Part shown: one piece after another, positions 51,883 to 62,000 of the stretch
Position numbering within the stretch: the first letter of the stretch is position 1
Layout: every line of letters starts with the position of its first letter
Source: Aeromicrobium massiliense JC14
GTDB taxonomy: Bacteria; Actinomycetota; Actinomycetes; Propionibacteriales; Nocardioidaceae
NCBI RefSeq assembly: GCF_000312105.1
Contig: NZ_HE978636.1
Span: forward strand, 878,841 to 942,840
Direction of reading: 5' to 3'
DNA length: 64,000 bases
Notes under the pieces: model-generated
Seen by the model: the letters and a program-made list of their open reading frames with translations, nothing else
Databases searched by the model: none
What the model was told of the DNA's origin: nothing
Made by a program: the position numbers and the translations under genes

Positions 51883-53004
51883 ATGAGCTCGTCTGACCAC
51901 GGATCCAAGGACTTCTACAAGATCCTCGGGGTGTCCAAGGACGCGACGCAGGCCGACGTGAAGAAGGCCTACCGCCAGCTCGCGCGCGAGAACCACCCCG
52001 ACTCGCACCCCGGCGACAAGGCCGCCGAGGAGCGCTTCAAGGACGTCTCGGAGGCCTACTCGGTCCTCTCGAACCCCGAGAAGCGCAAGGAGTACGACGA
52101 GCAGCGGACGCTGTTCAGCCAGTTCGGCGGCGGGGGAGCCGGGTTCCCGGGTGGCGCAGGGGTCGACTTCGACCTCGGCGACATCCTGGGTGGCTTCTTC
52201 GGCGGCGGGCGTGGCGCGCGGGGTGCCCGCACCCGGGCACCCCGCGCCCGCCGCGGCGACGACGTCGAGACCGAGGCGACCCTGACGTTCGAGCAGGCCG
52301 TCGAGGGCGCGACGCTGCCGCTGCGCACCGCCAGCGACGAGCCGTGCGGCACGTGCCACGGCACGGGCGCGCGTCCGGGCACCGTCCCGAAGGTGTGCCC
52401 GCGCTGCGAGGGCAGCGGCGTGCAGACCGGCGCGTCCGGCGGCGTCTTCGCCATGACCGAGACCTGCACCCAGTGCCAGGGTCGCGGGCTGGTGGTGGAG
52501 CACGCCTGCGACACCTGCCGCGGCTCCGGCCGGGCGCCGTCGGCTCGCACCATCACGGTGCGCGTGCCGGCCGGCGTCAAGGACGGCCAGCGCATCCGGC
52601 TCAAGGGCAAGGGCGGCAAGGGCGACAACGGCGGCCCGGACGGCGACCTGTTCCTGGTCGTCCACGTGACGCCGCACCCGGTGTTCGGGCGCAAGGGCGA
52701 CCACCTGACGGTGACCGTCCCGGTCGCGTACGACGAGGCCGTCCTCGGGGCGCAGATCAGCGCGCCGACGCTCGACGGCTCGCGGGTGACGCTCAAGGTG
52801 CCGGCCGGCACCCCGTCCGGACGCACGTTCCGCGTCCGCGGCAAGGGCGTCGCCACCAGCAAGGCGACCGGCGACCTGCTGGTCACCGTGCAGGTGCAGG
52901 TGCCGACCGAGATCGGCGACGAGGAGCGCGCGGCCGTCGAGGCGCTGCGCGCGGCGCGGGGAGGACGTAGCCCGCGCGACGACGAGTTCGAGAAGGTGTC
53001 GTGA
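51883..53004 (+). CDS. dnaJ: Chaperone DnaJ (type I)
   Basis: 373 residues. The J domain carries the HPD motif (ENHPDSHPGDKAAEERFKDVSEAYSVL), a Gly/Phe-rich stretch (FGGGGAGFPGGAG), four CxxCxGxG-type zinc-finger repeats (CGTCHGTG, CPRCEGSG, CTQCQGRG, CDTCRGSG) and the C-terminal substrate domain. It hands substrates to DnaK. The actinobacterial type, in which dnaJ sits between grpE and hspR, is the heat-shock form. The stop shares a base with the hspR start ATG. Confidence 0.97.
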   Translation: MSSSDHGSKDFYKILGVSKDATQADVKKAYRQLARENHPDSHPGDKAAEERFKDVSEAYSVLSNPEKRKEYDEQRTLFSQFGGGGAGFPGGAGVDFDLGDILGGFFGGGRGARGARTRAPRARRGDDVETEATLTFEQAVEGATLPLRTASDEPCGTCHGTGARPGTVPKVCPRCEGSGVQTGASGGVFAMTETCTQCQGRGLVVEHACDTCRGSGRAPSARTITVRVPAGVKDGQRIRLKGKGGKGDNGGPDGDLFLVVHVTPHPVFGRKGDHLTVTVPVAYDEAVLGAQISAPTLDGSRVTLKVPAGTPSGRTFRVRGKGVATSKATGDLLVTVQVQVPTEIGDEERAAVEALRAARGGRSPRDDEFEKVS

Positions 53005-53381
53005 TGGACGCATTCGTGCCTCCCGGACCGGAGGCGAAGGTCTTCGTGATCAGCGTGGCCGCCGAGCTGTCGGGGCTGCACCCGCAGACGCTGCGCACGT
53101 ACGACCGGCTCGGCCTGGTCGAGCCGGCGCGCACGGGCGGCGGCGGGCGGCGCTACTCGCTGCTCGACATCGAGCTGCTCCGCGAGGTCGCCCGGCTGAC
53201 GTCCGAGGGCGTCGGGCTCGAGGGCGTCAAGCGGGTCATCGAGCTGCGCAAGCAGGTGCAGTCGCTGGTCGAGCGGGTGGCCGAGCTCGAGGCCCAGGTC
53301 GCGGCGTCCCAGCAGGTGCGCAACCTGCCGGTGCCGTTCGGCGGCAGCCACGTCACCGTCTGGCGCCGCACCGGCCGCTGA
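53004..53381 (+). CDS. hspR: Heat-shock repressor HspR (MerR family)
   Basis: 125 residues from the ATG at 53004 (a GTG at 53001 is also possible). The MerR helix-turn-helix is VFVISVAAELSGLHPQTLRTYDRLGLVEPARTGGGGRRYSLLDIELLREV; a coiled coil follows (KRVIELRKQVQSLVERVAELEAQV). HspR binds HAIR sequences and represses its own operon with DnaK as a co-repressor, known from Streptomyces. The HAIR-like site before dnaK (49337) agrees. The operon dnaK-grpE-dnaJ-hspR is complete here. Confidence 0.95.
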   Translation: MDAFVPPGPEAKVFVISVAAELSGLHPQTLRTYDRLGLVEPARTGGGGRRYSLLDIELLREVARLTSEGVGLEGVKRVIELRKQVQSLVERVAELEAQVAASQQVRNLPVPFGGSHVTVWRRTGR

Positions 53382-53399
53382 GCCCGCCCATTCTGGCGG

Positions 53400-53513
53400 G
53401 CGGTGAGCAGGCAACCTCACCCCCGTCGGCGGCGGTGAGCTGGCAACCTCACCCCGTCGGCGGCGGTGAGCAGGCAACCGAATGAGCCTGCCTTTCGGTT
53501 GCTGACTCACCGC
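53400..53513. repeat. Dispersed palindromic repeat, copy C (two tandem units plus hairpin)
   Basis: GCGGTGAGC starts at 53400, 53432 and 53463 (spacing 32 and 31 bp); each is followed by (A/T)GGCAACC. The first two continue CTCACCC(C)CGTCGGCG, the third leads to an inverted arm CGGTTGCTGACTCACCGC (53496-53513). The latter is the exact reverse complement of the 18-mer at 36799-36816. It fills the 198 bp gap between hspR and the next gene. Confidence 0.7.
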
Positions 53514-53579
53514 TCACGCTCGGCACCCACCTGGCCCGAACCGCGTCCCTCGGGGCGCGGTTCGTGCCATCGTGCGTCC

Positions 53580-53969
53580 ATGACGACGTCCACCCGCCGC
53601 ACGGTCGCGCTCGTCCTGGCCGTCCTGGCCCTGTTCGCGTCGGTCCCGGAGCTCTACCTGCTGTCGGACGTGCCGGGCGAGGCGTGGCACGAGGGACGAC
53701 TCGCGGTGGTCAAGGGACTCAGCGCCGCGCTCGCCGTCGCTGCGCTCGTGATCGGTCGTACCGCTCGGACCATGCTGGCGCTCGGCGCGGCCGGGTCGGC
53801 GTTCTCCGGCTTCTGCTGGCTCGACCCGGAGGGCTGGTTCTTCGCCGGGGCGTTCGCCACCGCGGCCACGATGGTCGTCCTGCTCGTCGCGGTGCTCTGG
53901 ATCGCGACGGTCCGGGCCGTCCCGCCCGAGGACCAGCTGCTCGACCTGCGCGGCCCGTTCCTGCGCTGA
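53580..53969 (+). CDS. Small membrane protein with four helices
   Basis: 129 residues from ATG 53580. Hydrophobic helices at about 8-26, 45-60, 64-82 and 88-110 can be counted. No known motif. The longer frame upstream lies partly in the repeat region, so this start is preferred. The convergent neighbour starts 1 bp after its stop. Function unknown. Confidence 0.6.
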   Translation: MTTSTRRTVALVLAVLALFASVPELYLLSDVPGEAWHEGRLAVVKGLSAALAVAALVIGRTARTMLALGAAGSAFSGFCWLDPEGWFFAGAFATAATMVVLLVAVLWIATVRAVPPEDQLLDLRGPFLR

Positions 53970-53970
53970 G

Positions 53971-54408
53971 TCAGGCGCGGCGGAAGAGGTAGATGCCGAC
54001 CGTCTTGCCGGTGACGGCGATGCGCTGGCCGGTGGTGACGAACTTGTCGGTCGACTCCTGGCCGGTCTGCACGAACACGTAGCCGACGTGCTCCAGGCGC
54101 CAGCCGACCTGCTCGATCGCGCCCAGGACGCCGAGGTGGGCGTCGGTGCGGCGCTCGTCCGCGCGGGCCTCGCCGAACGTGGCGACGCCCTGGGTCTGCC
54201 CCACGTCCAGCTGGATCTCGAAGAACGCCTGGCCAGCCGCGTGCGCGGCCTGCGCACGCCCCAGCGGGCTGGCCGCGTGCTCGCGGGCCGCCTGCTCCTG
54301 CGCGAGCCGCGCCTGCTCGGCGGCCCGCGCCTGCTGCTGGGCGGCGGCGACGCGCTCGCGCTCGGCGCGCTCGGCGGCGCGCTCCTCCTCGGACTTGAAC
54401 AGAGCCAT
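53971..54408 (-). CDS. Coiled-coil plus beta-domain protein of unknown function
   Basis: 145 residues from MALFKSEEE. The first 50 residues are an Ala/Glu/Arg/Gln-rich coiled coil (ERAAERAERERVAAAQQQARAAEQ). Residues 57-145 form a compact domain with AGQAFFEIQLDV, a LGVLGAIEQVGWRLEHVGYVFVQTG stretch and a C-terminal TGKTVGIYLFRR; similar proteins of Actinobacteria are known as hypothetical, and the second part resembles DUF4177-type folds. The start at 54408 is chosen over a slightly longer frame (54417) because of the MALFK start typical for such proteins. Confidence 0.62.
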   Translation of the reverse strand: MALFKSEEERAAERAERERVAAAQQQARAAEQARLAQEQAAREHAASPLGRAQAAHAAGQAFFEIQLDVGQTQGVATFGEARADERRTDAHLGVLGAIEQVGWRLEHVGYVFVQTGQESTDKFVTTGQRIAVTGKTVGIYLFRRA

Positions 54409-54462
54409 GCCGAGCACCCTAGGGGCGGCGGACGAGCGGGCGGGCGGGAACGCTCGACGCGC

Positions 54463-55359
54463 TCAGCGCGACCGGGCCACCGCGTGCTCGAGCGCGGCCC
54501 GGCACGCGCGCAGGCCCGGACTCGCCGCCGAGCCGCGCCGGGCGGCGGTGAAGACCGTGCGCTGCGGGTCGCCGGGGAGTGGGTGCAGCGCGACCGGGGG
54601 CTCGTGCCGCAGCCACAGCAGGTCCGGCAGCAGCGCCACCGCGTTGCCGTTCTCGACCAGGCGCACGTGTGCCTGCAGGTCGGCCGTCTCGTAGCGGACG
54701 TCCGGCTCGAACCCGGCCACCCGACAGGCCTGCTCGGCGTGGTGGCGGGACGCGACGCCGCGCGGCTCCATCACCCAAGGAGCGTCTGCGGCGTCCTCGA
54801 TGCGGCGCAGCCCGGCCCACGGTCCGGTGCGCGGCACCGCGAGCCGGATGGCGTCGCGGGTGAGCTCGACACGGTCCAGCTCGGGATGGTGCGGCGCGGC
54901 GTGCCCCGGGTACTGCTCGGCGATCACCAGGTCGAAGTCGCGCGCCCAGGTCTCGTGCAACGCCGACTCCGGCTCGCGCTGGGTCATCGAGACGCGCAGG
55001 CGGGGATGCTCCTGGGCCAGCTCGTCGAGCGCCTCGGGCATGAACGCGAGCGCCGCGGACTGGAACACCGCGATGCGCACCGACCCGGCCGCCTCCTCCA
55101 GCGAGGCGGCCAGGTCGGACTCGGCGAGCTCGAGCCGCTCGAGCACGGCCGCCGCGTGCTCGACCAGGATCTCGGCCTGCGGCGTGAGTCGGACGCGGCG
55201 GCCGGCCTTGATCAGCAGCGGCACGCCGACCTCGCGCTCGAGCAGGGAGAGCTGCTGCGAGACCGACGACGGGCTCTGGTGCAGGGCGGCGGCGACGTCA
55301 CCGAGCGTGCCGCGCAGGGCGAGCTCGCGCAGCAGGCGCAGACGGCGGACGTCGATCAC
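54463..55359 (-). CDS. LysR-family regulator, divergent from putA
   Basis: 298 residues from GTG (VIDVRRLRLLRELALRG). The helix-turn-helix (TLGDVAAALHQSPSSVSQQLSLLEREVGVPLLIKAGRRVRLT) is typical LysR, and the effector domain follows. It is divergent from putA across 105 bp, the usual layout for a LysR activator of a neighbour gene; control of proline use is inferred. The long open frame upstream on the minus strand runs antisense to putA and is not part of it. An AT-rich stretch with AAAAGATCGCTTT and TTACCTTAACGG in the gap is a candidate for the regulator site. Confidence 0.85.
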   Translation of the reverse strand: MIDVRRLRLLRELALRGTLGDVAAALHQSPSSVSQQLSLLEREVGVPLLIKAGRRVRLTPQAEILVEHAAAVLERLELAESDLAASLEEAAGSVRIAVFQSAALAFMPEALDELAQEHPRLRVSMTQREPESALHETWARDFDLVIAEQYPGHAAPHHPELDRVELTRDAIRLAVPRTGPWAGLRRIEDAADAPWVMEPRGVASRHHAEQACRVAGFEPDVRYETADLQAHVRLVENGNAVALLPDLLWLRHEPPVALHPLPGDPQRTVFTAARRGSAASPGLRACRAALEHAVARSR

Positions 55360-55464
55360 AATGATCCTTCGGGTTCGCTTCACGGTATCGGTCAGAAAAG
55401 ATCGCTTTACCTTAACGGAGAACGCGTCCCAGACTGGTCCGGCCATCCCCATGAAGGAGCAGCC

Positions 55465-58400
55465 ATGACCGCCCTGGACGCCATCACCCCCGCGCGCCCG
55501 CCGCTCGCCGCCGAGACCGTCGCGCTCGTCGAGCGCTGGCTCGCCGAGGCTGCCGACATCGCGCCCGACAAGGCGGCCCTCCGGCTGGCCGGCCTGCTCA
55601 AGGACCCTGCTGGGCTGCCCTTCACCGTGGGCTTCGTCGACGGCGTCGTCCGGCCCGACGACGTCCGCGTCGCCGCGCACCGCCTGCGCGAGCTGGCCCG
55701 CGACGTCCCGGCGTTCCTGCCCTGGCACCTGCGCGCGGCCGTGCGGCTCGGCGCCGTCACGAGCGCCGTCGCGCCGTGGTTCGTGGTGCCGCTGGCCCGG
55801 CGCGCGCTGCGCCGGATGGTCGCCCACCTGGTCGTGGACGCCCGGCCCAAGCCGCTCGGGCGCGCCATCGCCCGCATCCGTGGGGGCGGCGCCCGGCTGA
55901 ACGTCAACCTGCTCGGCGAGGCGGTGCTCGGCCAGCACGAGGCCGACCGCCGGCTCGAGGGCACCCGCCAGCTGCTCGAGCGCGACGACGTCGACTACGT
56001 CTCGATCAAGGTGTCGTCCACCGTCGCCCCGCACCCCGCCTGGGCCTTCGACGAGGCCGTGGCCCACGTCGTCGACCGGCTGCGCCCCCTGTTCGAGCTG
56101 GCCGCAGCGGCGCCCGTGCCGAAGTTCATCAACCTCGACATGGAGGAGTACCACGACCTCGACCTGACGATGGCGGTCTTCATGACGCTGCTGGACGAGC
56201 CGGCGCTGCGCGGGCTCGAGGCCGGCATCGTGCTGCAGACCTACCTGCCGGACGCGCTCGGCGCGATGATCCGCCTGCAGGACTGGGCGGCCGAGCGCCG
56301 CGCGGCCGGCGGCGCCGCCGTCAAGGTGCGCGTCGTCAAGGGCGCGAACCTGCCGATGGAGCAGGTCGGCGCCCAGGTGCACGGCTGGCCGCTGGCCACG
56401 TGGGACACCAAGCTCGACTCCGACGTCAACTACAAGCGCGTCCTGTCGTGGGCGATGCACCCCGAGCGCATCGCGAACGTCCGGCTCGGCGTCGCCGGAC
56501 ACAACCTGTTCGACGTCGCCCACGCGTGGTTGCTGGCCGGCGAGCGCGGCGTCCGGGACGGCGTCGAGATCGAGATGCTGCTCGGCATGGCGCAGGGCCA
56601 GGCGGAGGTCGTCCGCCGCGAGGTCGGCGGGCTGCTGCTCTACACGCCGGTCGTGAAGCCGGCCGAGTTCGACGTGGCCATCGCCTACCTCGTCCGCCGG
56701 CTGGAGGAGGGTGCGAGCGCGGACAACTTCATGTCCGCCGTGTTCGACCTGCACGACGACCCGCGCCTGCTCGCCCGCGAGCGCGACCGCTTCCTGGCGT
56801 CGCTGGAGCGGGTGGACGACGTCGTGCCCGCCCCGCGCCGCACGCAGGACCGTCGTGAGCCCGCGGCCGCGGTGCCGGCCGCGTTCGACAACACCCCCGA
56901 CTCCGACCCGTCGCTGCCCGGCAACCGCGTGTGGGCCCGTGAGCTGCTCGCCCGCGTGCCCGGCTCGACGCTGGGCGTGGACCTGGTCGAGCGGCACACC
57001 GTCCGCGACGCCGCCGCGCTCGAGGACGTCCTCGCGTCGGCCCACGCGGCCGGCGTCGCCTGGGGTGCCCGCTCGGGCGCCGAGCGCGCGGACGTCCTGC
57101 TGGCCGCGGCGCGCGTCCTGGAGGACCGGCGCGGCGAGCTGATCGAGGTCATGGCCTCCGAGGCGGGCAAGACGCTCGAGCAGGCCGACCCCGAGGTCTC
57201 CGAGGCGATCGACTTCGTCCGCTACTACAGCGAGCGGGCGCGCGAGCTCGACGACGTCGACGGCGCCGAGCACGTCCCGGTCGCCCTGACCGTGGTGACG
57301 CCGCCGTGGAACTTCCCGGTCGCGATCCCGTGCGGCTCGATGGTCGCCGCGCTCGCCGCCGGCTCGGCCGTCGTCGCCAAGCCGGCGCCGCAGGCGGCCC
57401 GCTGCGGCTCGGTCGTCGTGCAGGCTCTCTGGGACGCCGGCGTGCCGGCCGACCTGCTGCAGCTGGCCCACGTCGAGGAGGGCGAGCTCGGCCAGGCCCT
57501 GGTCGCCGACCCGCGGGTCGACCGGGTCATCCTGACCGGCGCGTACGCGACCGCCGAGCTGTTCCGCTCGTTCCGTCCCGACCTTCCGCTGCTGGCCGAG
57601 ACGAGCGGCAAGAACGCCATCGTCGTGACCCCCAGCGCCGACCTCGACCTCGCGGTCAAGGACGTCGTCGCGTCCGCCTTCGGGCACGCCGGCCAGAAGT
57701 GCTCGGCCGCCTCGCTGGTGATCCTGGTCGGCGGCGTCGCCCGCTCGCGCCGGTTCCGCGCCCAGCTGGTCGACGCGGTCAGCTCGCTGAAGGTCGGCCT
57801 GCCCAGCGATCCCACCGCCACCGTCGGCCCGCTCATCGAGCCGGCGTCCGGCAAGCTGCTCGAGGCGCTGACGACGCTGCGCGACGGCGAGCGCTGGCTG
57901 GTCGAGCCGCGCCGCCTGGACGAGGAGGGCCGGCTCTGGACGCCGGGCGTCCTGGAGGGCGTGCAGCCCGGCTCGACGACCCACCGCGTCGAGTTCTTCG
58001 GCCCGGTGTTGGGCATCATGACGGCCGAGACGCTCGAGGAGGCGCTGGCCATCCAGAACGGCGTCGACTACGGACTGACCGCGGGCCTGCACTCGCTCGA
58101 CCCGGCCGAGATCGGGCAGTGGCTCGAGGGCGTCCAGGCCGGCAACCTCTACGTCAACCGCGGCATCACCGGCGCCATCGTGCGCCGCCAGCCGTTCGGC
58201 GGCTGGAAGAAGTCCGCCGTCGGCACCGGCACCAAGGCGGGCGGCCCGCACTACCTCGTCGGCCTCTCGGACTGGCGTCCGCGACCGTCCACCTCGACCG
58301 CGGCGCCCAAGGGCGTCGCGTCCCGGCTGGTCGACGCGGCGGTGGCGGACGGCCTTCCCGCGGACGACATCGCCCGCGTGCAGCGCTCGTTCGCCAGCGA

Positions 58401-58896
58401 CGCCGCTGTCTGGGACTCGCTCCTGGGCGTGCCGGTCGACCCGAGCGGGCTCACGGTCGAGCGCAACGTCCTGCGGCACGTGCCCGTCCCGGTGGCGGTC
58501 CGCGCGGGCGCCGGGGCCTCCGTGGCCGACGTCGTGCGGATCGTCGGCGCCGGGCTGGTCGCCGGGTCCGCGGTCGAGGTCTCGGTGGCCGACCCGCTGC
58601 CCGAGCACGTCACGGCCGCCCTGGCCGACGGCGGCGTCGAGGTGGCGGTCGAGCCGCTCGACGCGTGGCGCGAGCACCTCGCCCGGTGGGACGGCCCGTC
58701 GCGCCTGCGGGCGCTCGGCGACGAGCGTGGCGTGGTCGAGGCGGCCACCGGCGGCCGTCCGGACCTGGCGGTCCACGCCGGCCCGGTCACCGAGGCCGGA
58801 CGCGTGGAGCTGCTGCCGTTCGTGCACGAGCAGGCGATCAGCATCACCGCCCACCGCTTCGGCACGCCCGACCACCTCACCGACGCGCTGCTCTGA
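55465..58896 (+). CDS. putA: Bifunctional proline dehydrogenase / P5C dehydrogenase PutA
   Basis: 1143 residues; ribosome binding site AAGGAGC before the ATG. Residues about 130-460 are the FAD proline dehydrogenase barrel (VSIKVSSTV, KFINLDMEEYHDLD, LQTYLPDAL, VRVVKGAN). Residues about 530-1000 are the NAD-dependent aldehyde dehydrogenase with catalytic Glu in LAETSGKNA and Cys in HAGQKCSAASL. The last about 150 residues (KGVASRL onward) are an extra C-terminal domain. There is no N-terminal DNA-binding domain. Converts proline to glutamate in two steps with channelling. A LysR gene is divergent upstream. Confidence 0.95.
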   Translation: MTALDAITPARPPLAAETVALVERWLAEAADIAPDKAALRLAGLLKDPAGLPFTVGFVDGVVRPDDVRVAAHRLRELARDVPAFLPWHLRAAVRLGAVTSAVAPWFVVPLARRALRRMVAHLVVDARPKPLGRAIARIRGGGARLNVNLLGEAVLGQHEADRRLEGTRQLLERDDVDYVSIKVSSTVAPHPAWAFDEAVAHVVDRLRPLFELAAAAPVPKFINLDMEEYHDLDLTMAVFMTLLDEPALRGLEAGIVLQTYLPDALGAMIRLQDWAAERRAAGGAAVKVRVVKGANLPMEQVGAQVHGWPLATWDTKLDSDVNYKRVLSWAMHPERIANVRLGVAGHNLFDVAHAWLLAGERGVRDGVEIEMLLGMAQGQAEVVRREVGGLLLYTPVVKPAEFDVAIAYLVRRLEEGASADNFMSAVFDLHDDPRLLARERDRFLASLERVDDVVPAPRRTQDRREPAAAVPAAFDNTPDSDPSLPGNRVWARELLARVPGSTLGVDLVERHTVRDAAALEDVLASAHAAGVAWGARSGAERADVLLAAARVLEDRRGELIEVMASEAGKTLEQADPEVSEAIDFVRYYSERARELDDVDGAEHVPVALTVVTPPWNFPVAIPCGSMVAALAAGSAVVAKPAPQAARCGSVVVQALWDAGVPADLLQLAHVEEGELGQALVADPRVDRVILTGAYATAELFRSFRPDLPLLAETSGKNAIVVTPSADLDLAVKDVVASAFGHAGQKCSAASLVILVGGVARSRRFRAQLVDAVSSLKVGLPSDPTATVGPLIEPASGKLLEALTTLRDGERWLVEPRRLDEEGRLWTPGVLEGVQPGSTTHRVEFFGPVLGIMTAETLEEALAIQNGVDYGLTAGLHSLDPAEIGQWLEGVQAGNLYVNRGITGAIVRRQPFGGWKKSAVGTGTKAGGPHYLVGLSDWRPRPSTSTAAPKGVASRLVDAAVADGLPADDIARVQRSFASDAAVWDSLLGVPVDPSGLTVERNVLRHVPVPVAVRAGAGASVADVVRIVGAGLVAGSAVEVSVADPLPEHVTAALADGGVEVAVEPLDAWREHLARWDGPSRLRALGDERGVVEAATGGRPDLAVHAGPVTEAGRVELLPFVHEQAISITAHRFGTPDHLTDALL

Positions 58897-58898
58897 CC

Positions 58899-58941
58899 CC
58901 GTCCCACCCGTGGCCGCTTCCGGACGCCACGGGTGAGACGG
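58899..58941 (+). terminator. Hairpin after putA
   Basis: CCGTCCCACCCGTGGC (58899-58914) and GCCACGGGTGAGACGG (58926-58941) form a 16-bp stem with one mismatch and an 11-nt loop, right after the putA stop (58896). No T-tract. Confidence 0.7.
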
Positions 58942-58966
58942 CGGTCCGGCCCGCGGGACACGGCGG

Positions 58967-58972
58967 TAGGTT
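58967..58972 (+). promoter_or_regulatory. Candidate -10 box of the pyruvate carboxylase gene
   Basis: TAGGTT, 40 bp before the GTG at 59012. A GTG at 58973 directly abuts the box and would be upstream of the transcription start, which argues for the later start. Confidence 0.5.
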
Positions 58973-59011
58973 GTGGTCACCGACACGACCCCAGCCGGTG
59001 AGGACGTCCCT

Positions 59012-62000
59012 GTGTTCCAGAAGATCCTGGTGGCCAACCGCGGCGAGATCGCCATCCGTGCGTTCCGCGCCGCCCACGAGCTCGGCGCCCGCACGGTCGC
59101 CGTCTTCCCCTACGAGGACCGCGGGTCCGAGCACCGCGTCCGTGCCGACGAGGCGTACGAGATCGGCGAGCGCGGCCACCCCGTCCGCGCCTACCTCGAC
59201 CCGCAGGCGATCGTCGCGGCCGCCCAGCGCGCCGGGGCCGACGCCGTCTACCCGGGCTACGGCTTCCTGTCGGAGAACCCCGAGCTCGCCGAGGCCTGCG
59301 CCGCGGCCGGCATCACGTTCATCGGCCCGCCCGCGGACGTCCTGCGCCTGACCGGCAACAAGGCCCGGGCCATCGCCGCCGCCAAGGCCGCCGGCGTCCC
59401 GGTGCTCGCCTCGGTCCCGCCGTCCGCGGACGTCGACGAGCTGCTCCGTGCCGCCGACGAGCTCAGCTTCCCGCTGTTCGTCAAGGCCGTCGCCGGCGGT
59501 GGCGGTCGCGGCATGCGCCGCGTCGACGACCCGGCGAAGCTGCGCGAGTCGATCGAGGCCGCGATGCGCGAGGCGGACGGCGCCTTCGGCGACCCGACCT
59601 GCTTCATCGAGGAGGCCGTCGTCGGCGCCCGGCACATCGAGGTGCAGGTGCTCGCCGACACCCAGGGCCACGTCGTGCACCTGCGCGAGCGCGACTGCTC
59701 GGTGCAGCGCCGCCACCAGAAGGTCGTCGAGATCGCTCCCGCGCCGTTCCTGGACGTCGAGACCCGCGAGGCCATGTGCGCCGACGCCGTCCGCTTCGCC
59801 CGGGAGATCGGCTACTCGTGCGCCGGCACCGTCGAGTTCCTGCTCGGCGCGGACGGCCGCTACGTCTTCATCGAGATGAACCCGCGCATCCAGGTCGAGC
59901 ACACGGTGACCGAGGAGGTCACCAACGTCGACCTCGTCCAGGCCCAGATCATGGTCGCGTCGGGCATGGCGCTGTCGGACTTCGGCCTGGACGACCAGAG
60001 CCGCATCCGGGTGCGTGGCTACGCCCTGCAGTGCCGCATCACCACCGAGGACCCGGCCAACGGCTTCCGGCCCGACACCGGCACGATCACGACCTACCGC
60101 TCGCCCGGTGGACCGGGCGTGCGCCTGGACGGCGGCACGGTCTACACCGGCGCCTCGGTCAGCCCGCACTTCGACTCGATGCTCAGCAAGATGACCTGCC
60201 GCAACCGCGACTTCGGGTCCACGGTGCTGCGCGTGCGCCGCGCCCTGCGCGAGTTCACCGTGGGTGGCGTCTCCACCAACATCGGCTTCCTGCAGAGCCT
60301 GTTGGCCCACCCGGACTTCACCGCCGGGGCCATCACGACGTCGTTCATCGAGGACCACCCCGAGCTGCTCGAGACGCGCGGCGACCTCGACCCGGCCGAG
60401 AAGCTGCTCGCCTACCTCGCCGACGTGACGGTCAACCGGCCGCACGGCGAGGCGCCCGTGCAGCTCGACCCGGCCACCAAGCTGCCCGACCTCTCGGTCT
60501 GGGGACGCTCGCTGGACGAGGCGCCGCCGGCCGGCACCCGCCAGCAGCTGAGCGAGCTCGGCCCCGAGCGGTTCGCCGCCGCCTGGCGCGCCAGCGAGAC
60601 CGTCGGCGTCACCGACACCACGTTCCGCGACGCCCACCAGTCGCTGCTCGCCACGCGCGTCCGCACCCGCGACCTGGTGCGGGTCGCGCCGCACGTCGCC
60701 CGCCTGACGCCGCAGCTGTTCAGCGTCGAGGCGTGGGGCGGTGCCACGTACGACGTCGCGCTGCGCTTCCTCAAGGAGGACCCGTGGGAGCGCCTGGCGC
60801 GCCTGCGCGAGGCGATGCCGAACGTCGCGATCCAGATGCTGCTGCGCGGCCGCAACACCGTCGGCTACACGCCGTACCCGACCGAGGTCACGACGGCGTT
60901 CGTCCAGGAGGCGGCCGACACCGGCATCGACGTCTTCCGCATCTTCGACGCGCTCAACGACGTCTCCCAGATGCGCCCGGCGATCGAGGCCGTCCGCGAG
61001 ACCGGGACGACCGTCGCCGAGGTCGCGCTCTGCTACACCGGCGACCTGTCCGACCCGGTCGAGAAGCTCTACACGCTCGACTACTACCTGCGCCTGGCCG
61101 AGCAGATCGTCGACGCCGGCGCGCACGTGCTGGCGATCAAGGACATGGCCGGCCTGCTCCGCGCCCCCGCGGCCCGGACGCTCGTCACCGCGCTGCGCGA
61201 GCGCTTCGACCTGCCGCTGCACCTGCACACGCACGACACCCCCGGCGGCCAGCTGGCCACGATCGTCGCGGCGATCGACGCCGGCGTCGACATGGTGGAC
61301 GCCGCGTCGGCCTCGCTGGCCGGCACCACCAGCCAGCCGCCGCTGTCGGCGCTCGTCGCCGCCACCGACCACTCGGCCCGCTCGACCGGACTCGACATCG
61401 ACGCGGTCAACGCGCTCGAGCCGTACTGGGAGGCCGTGCGCCGGCTGTACGCCCCGTTCGAGTCGGGCCTGCCCGCGCCGACCGGCCGCGTCTACCGGCA
61501 CGAGATCCCCGGCGGCCAGCTGTCGAACCTGCGCCAGCAGGCCATCGCGCTGGGCCTGGGCGAGAAGTTCGAGCAGATCGAGGACATGTACGCCGCGGCG
61601 AACGACATCCTCGGCAACGTCGTCAAGGTGACGCCGTCGAGCAAGGTGGTGGGCGACCTCGCCCTGCACCTGGTCGCCGTCGGGGCCGACCCGCAGGCGT
61701 TCGCCGACGACCCGGCCTCGTTCGACATCCCCGACTCGGTCATCGGCTTCCTGTCCGGCGAGCTCGGCGACCCGCCCGGCGGCTGGCCCGAGCCGTTCCG
61801 CACCAAGGCGCTGCAGGGACGCACCGCGGCCCCGCGGGTCGAGGAGGTCGCCGACGACGACCTGCGCGCGCTCGCCGAGCCCGGCGCCACGCGCCGCCGC
61901 ACGCTCAACCGCCTGCTCTTCCCCGGGCCCACGTCGGACTTCGAGCACGCGCTGGCCGAGCACGGCGACCTGTCGCTGCTGCCGACGGACGCGTTCTGGT

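Noticed and set aside
53400-53513. Possible CRISPR array (units spaced 31-32 bp)
   Set aside because: Only three units, the sequence between the repeated cores is itself repeated rather than unique, and no cas genes are present.
58973-59011. Pyruvate carboxylase start at GTG 58973
   Set aside because: The GTG abuts a good -10 box (TAGGTT, 58967-58972), so it would not be transcribed from that promoter; family proteins start at the VFQK position.
54463-59094. 1543-residue minus-strand open frame covering putA
   Set aside because: Only its last 298 residues (from 55359 downward) resemble a LysR protein; the rest is antisense to putA and has no recognisable domain.
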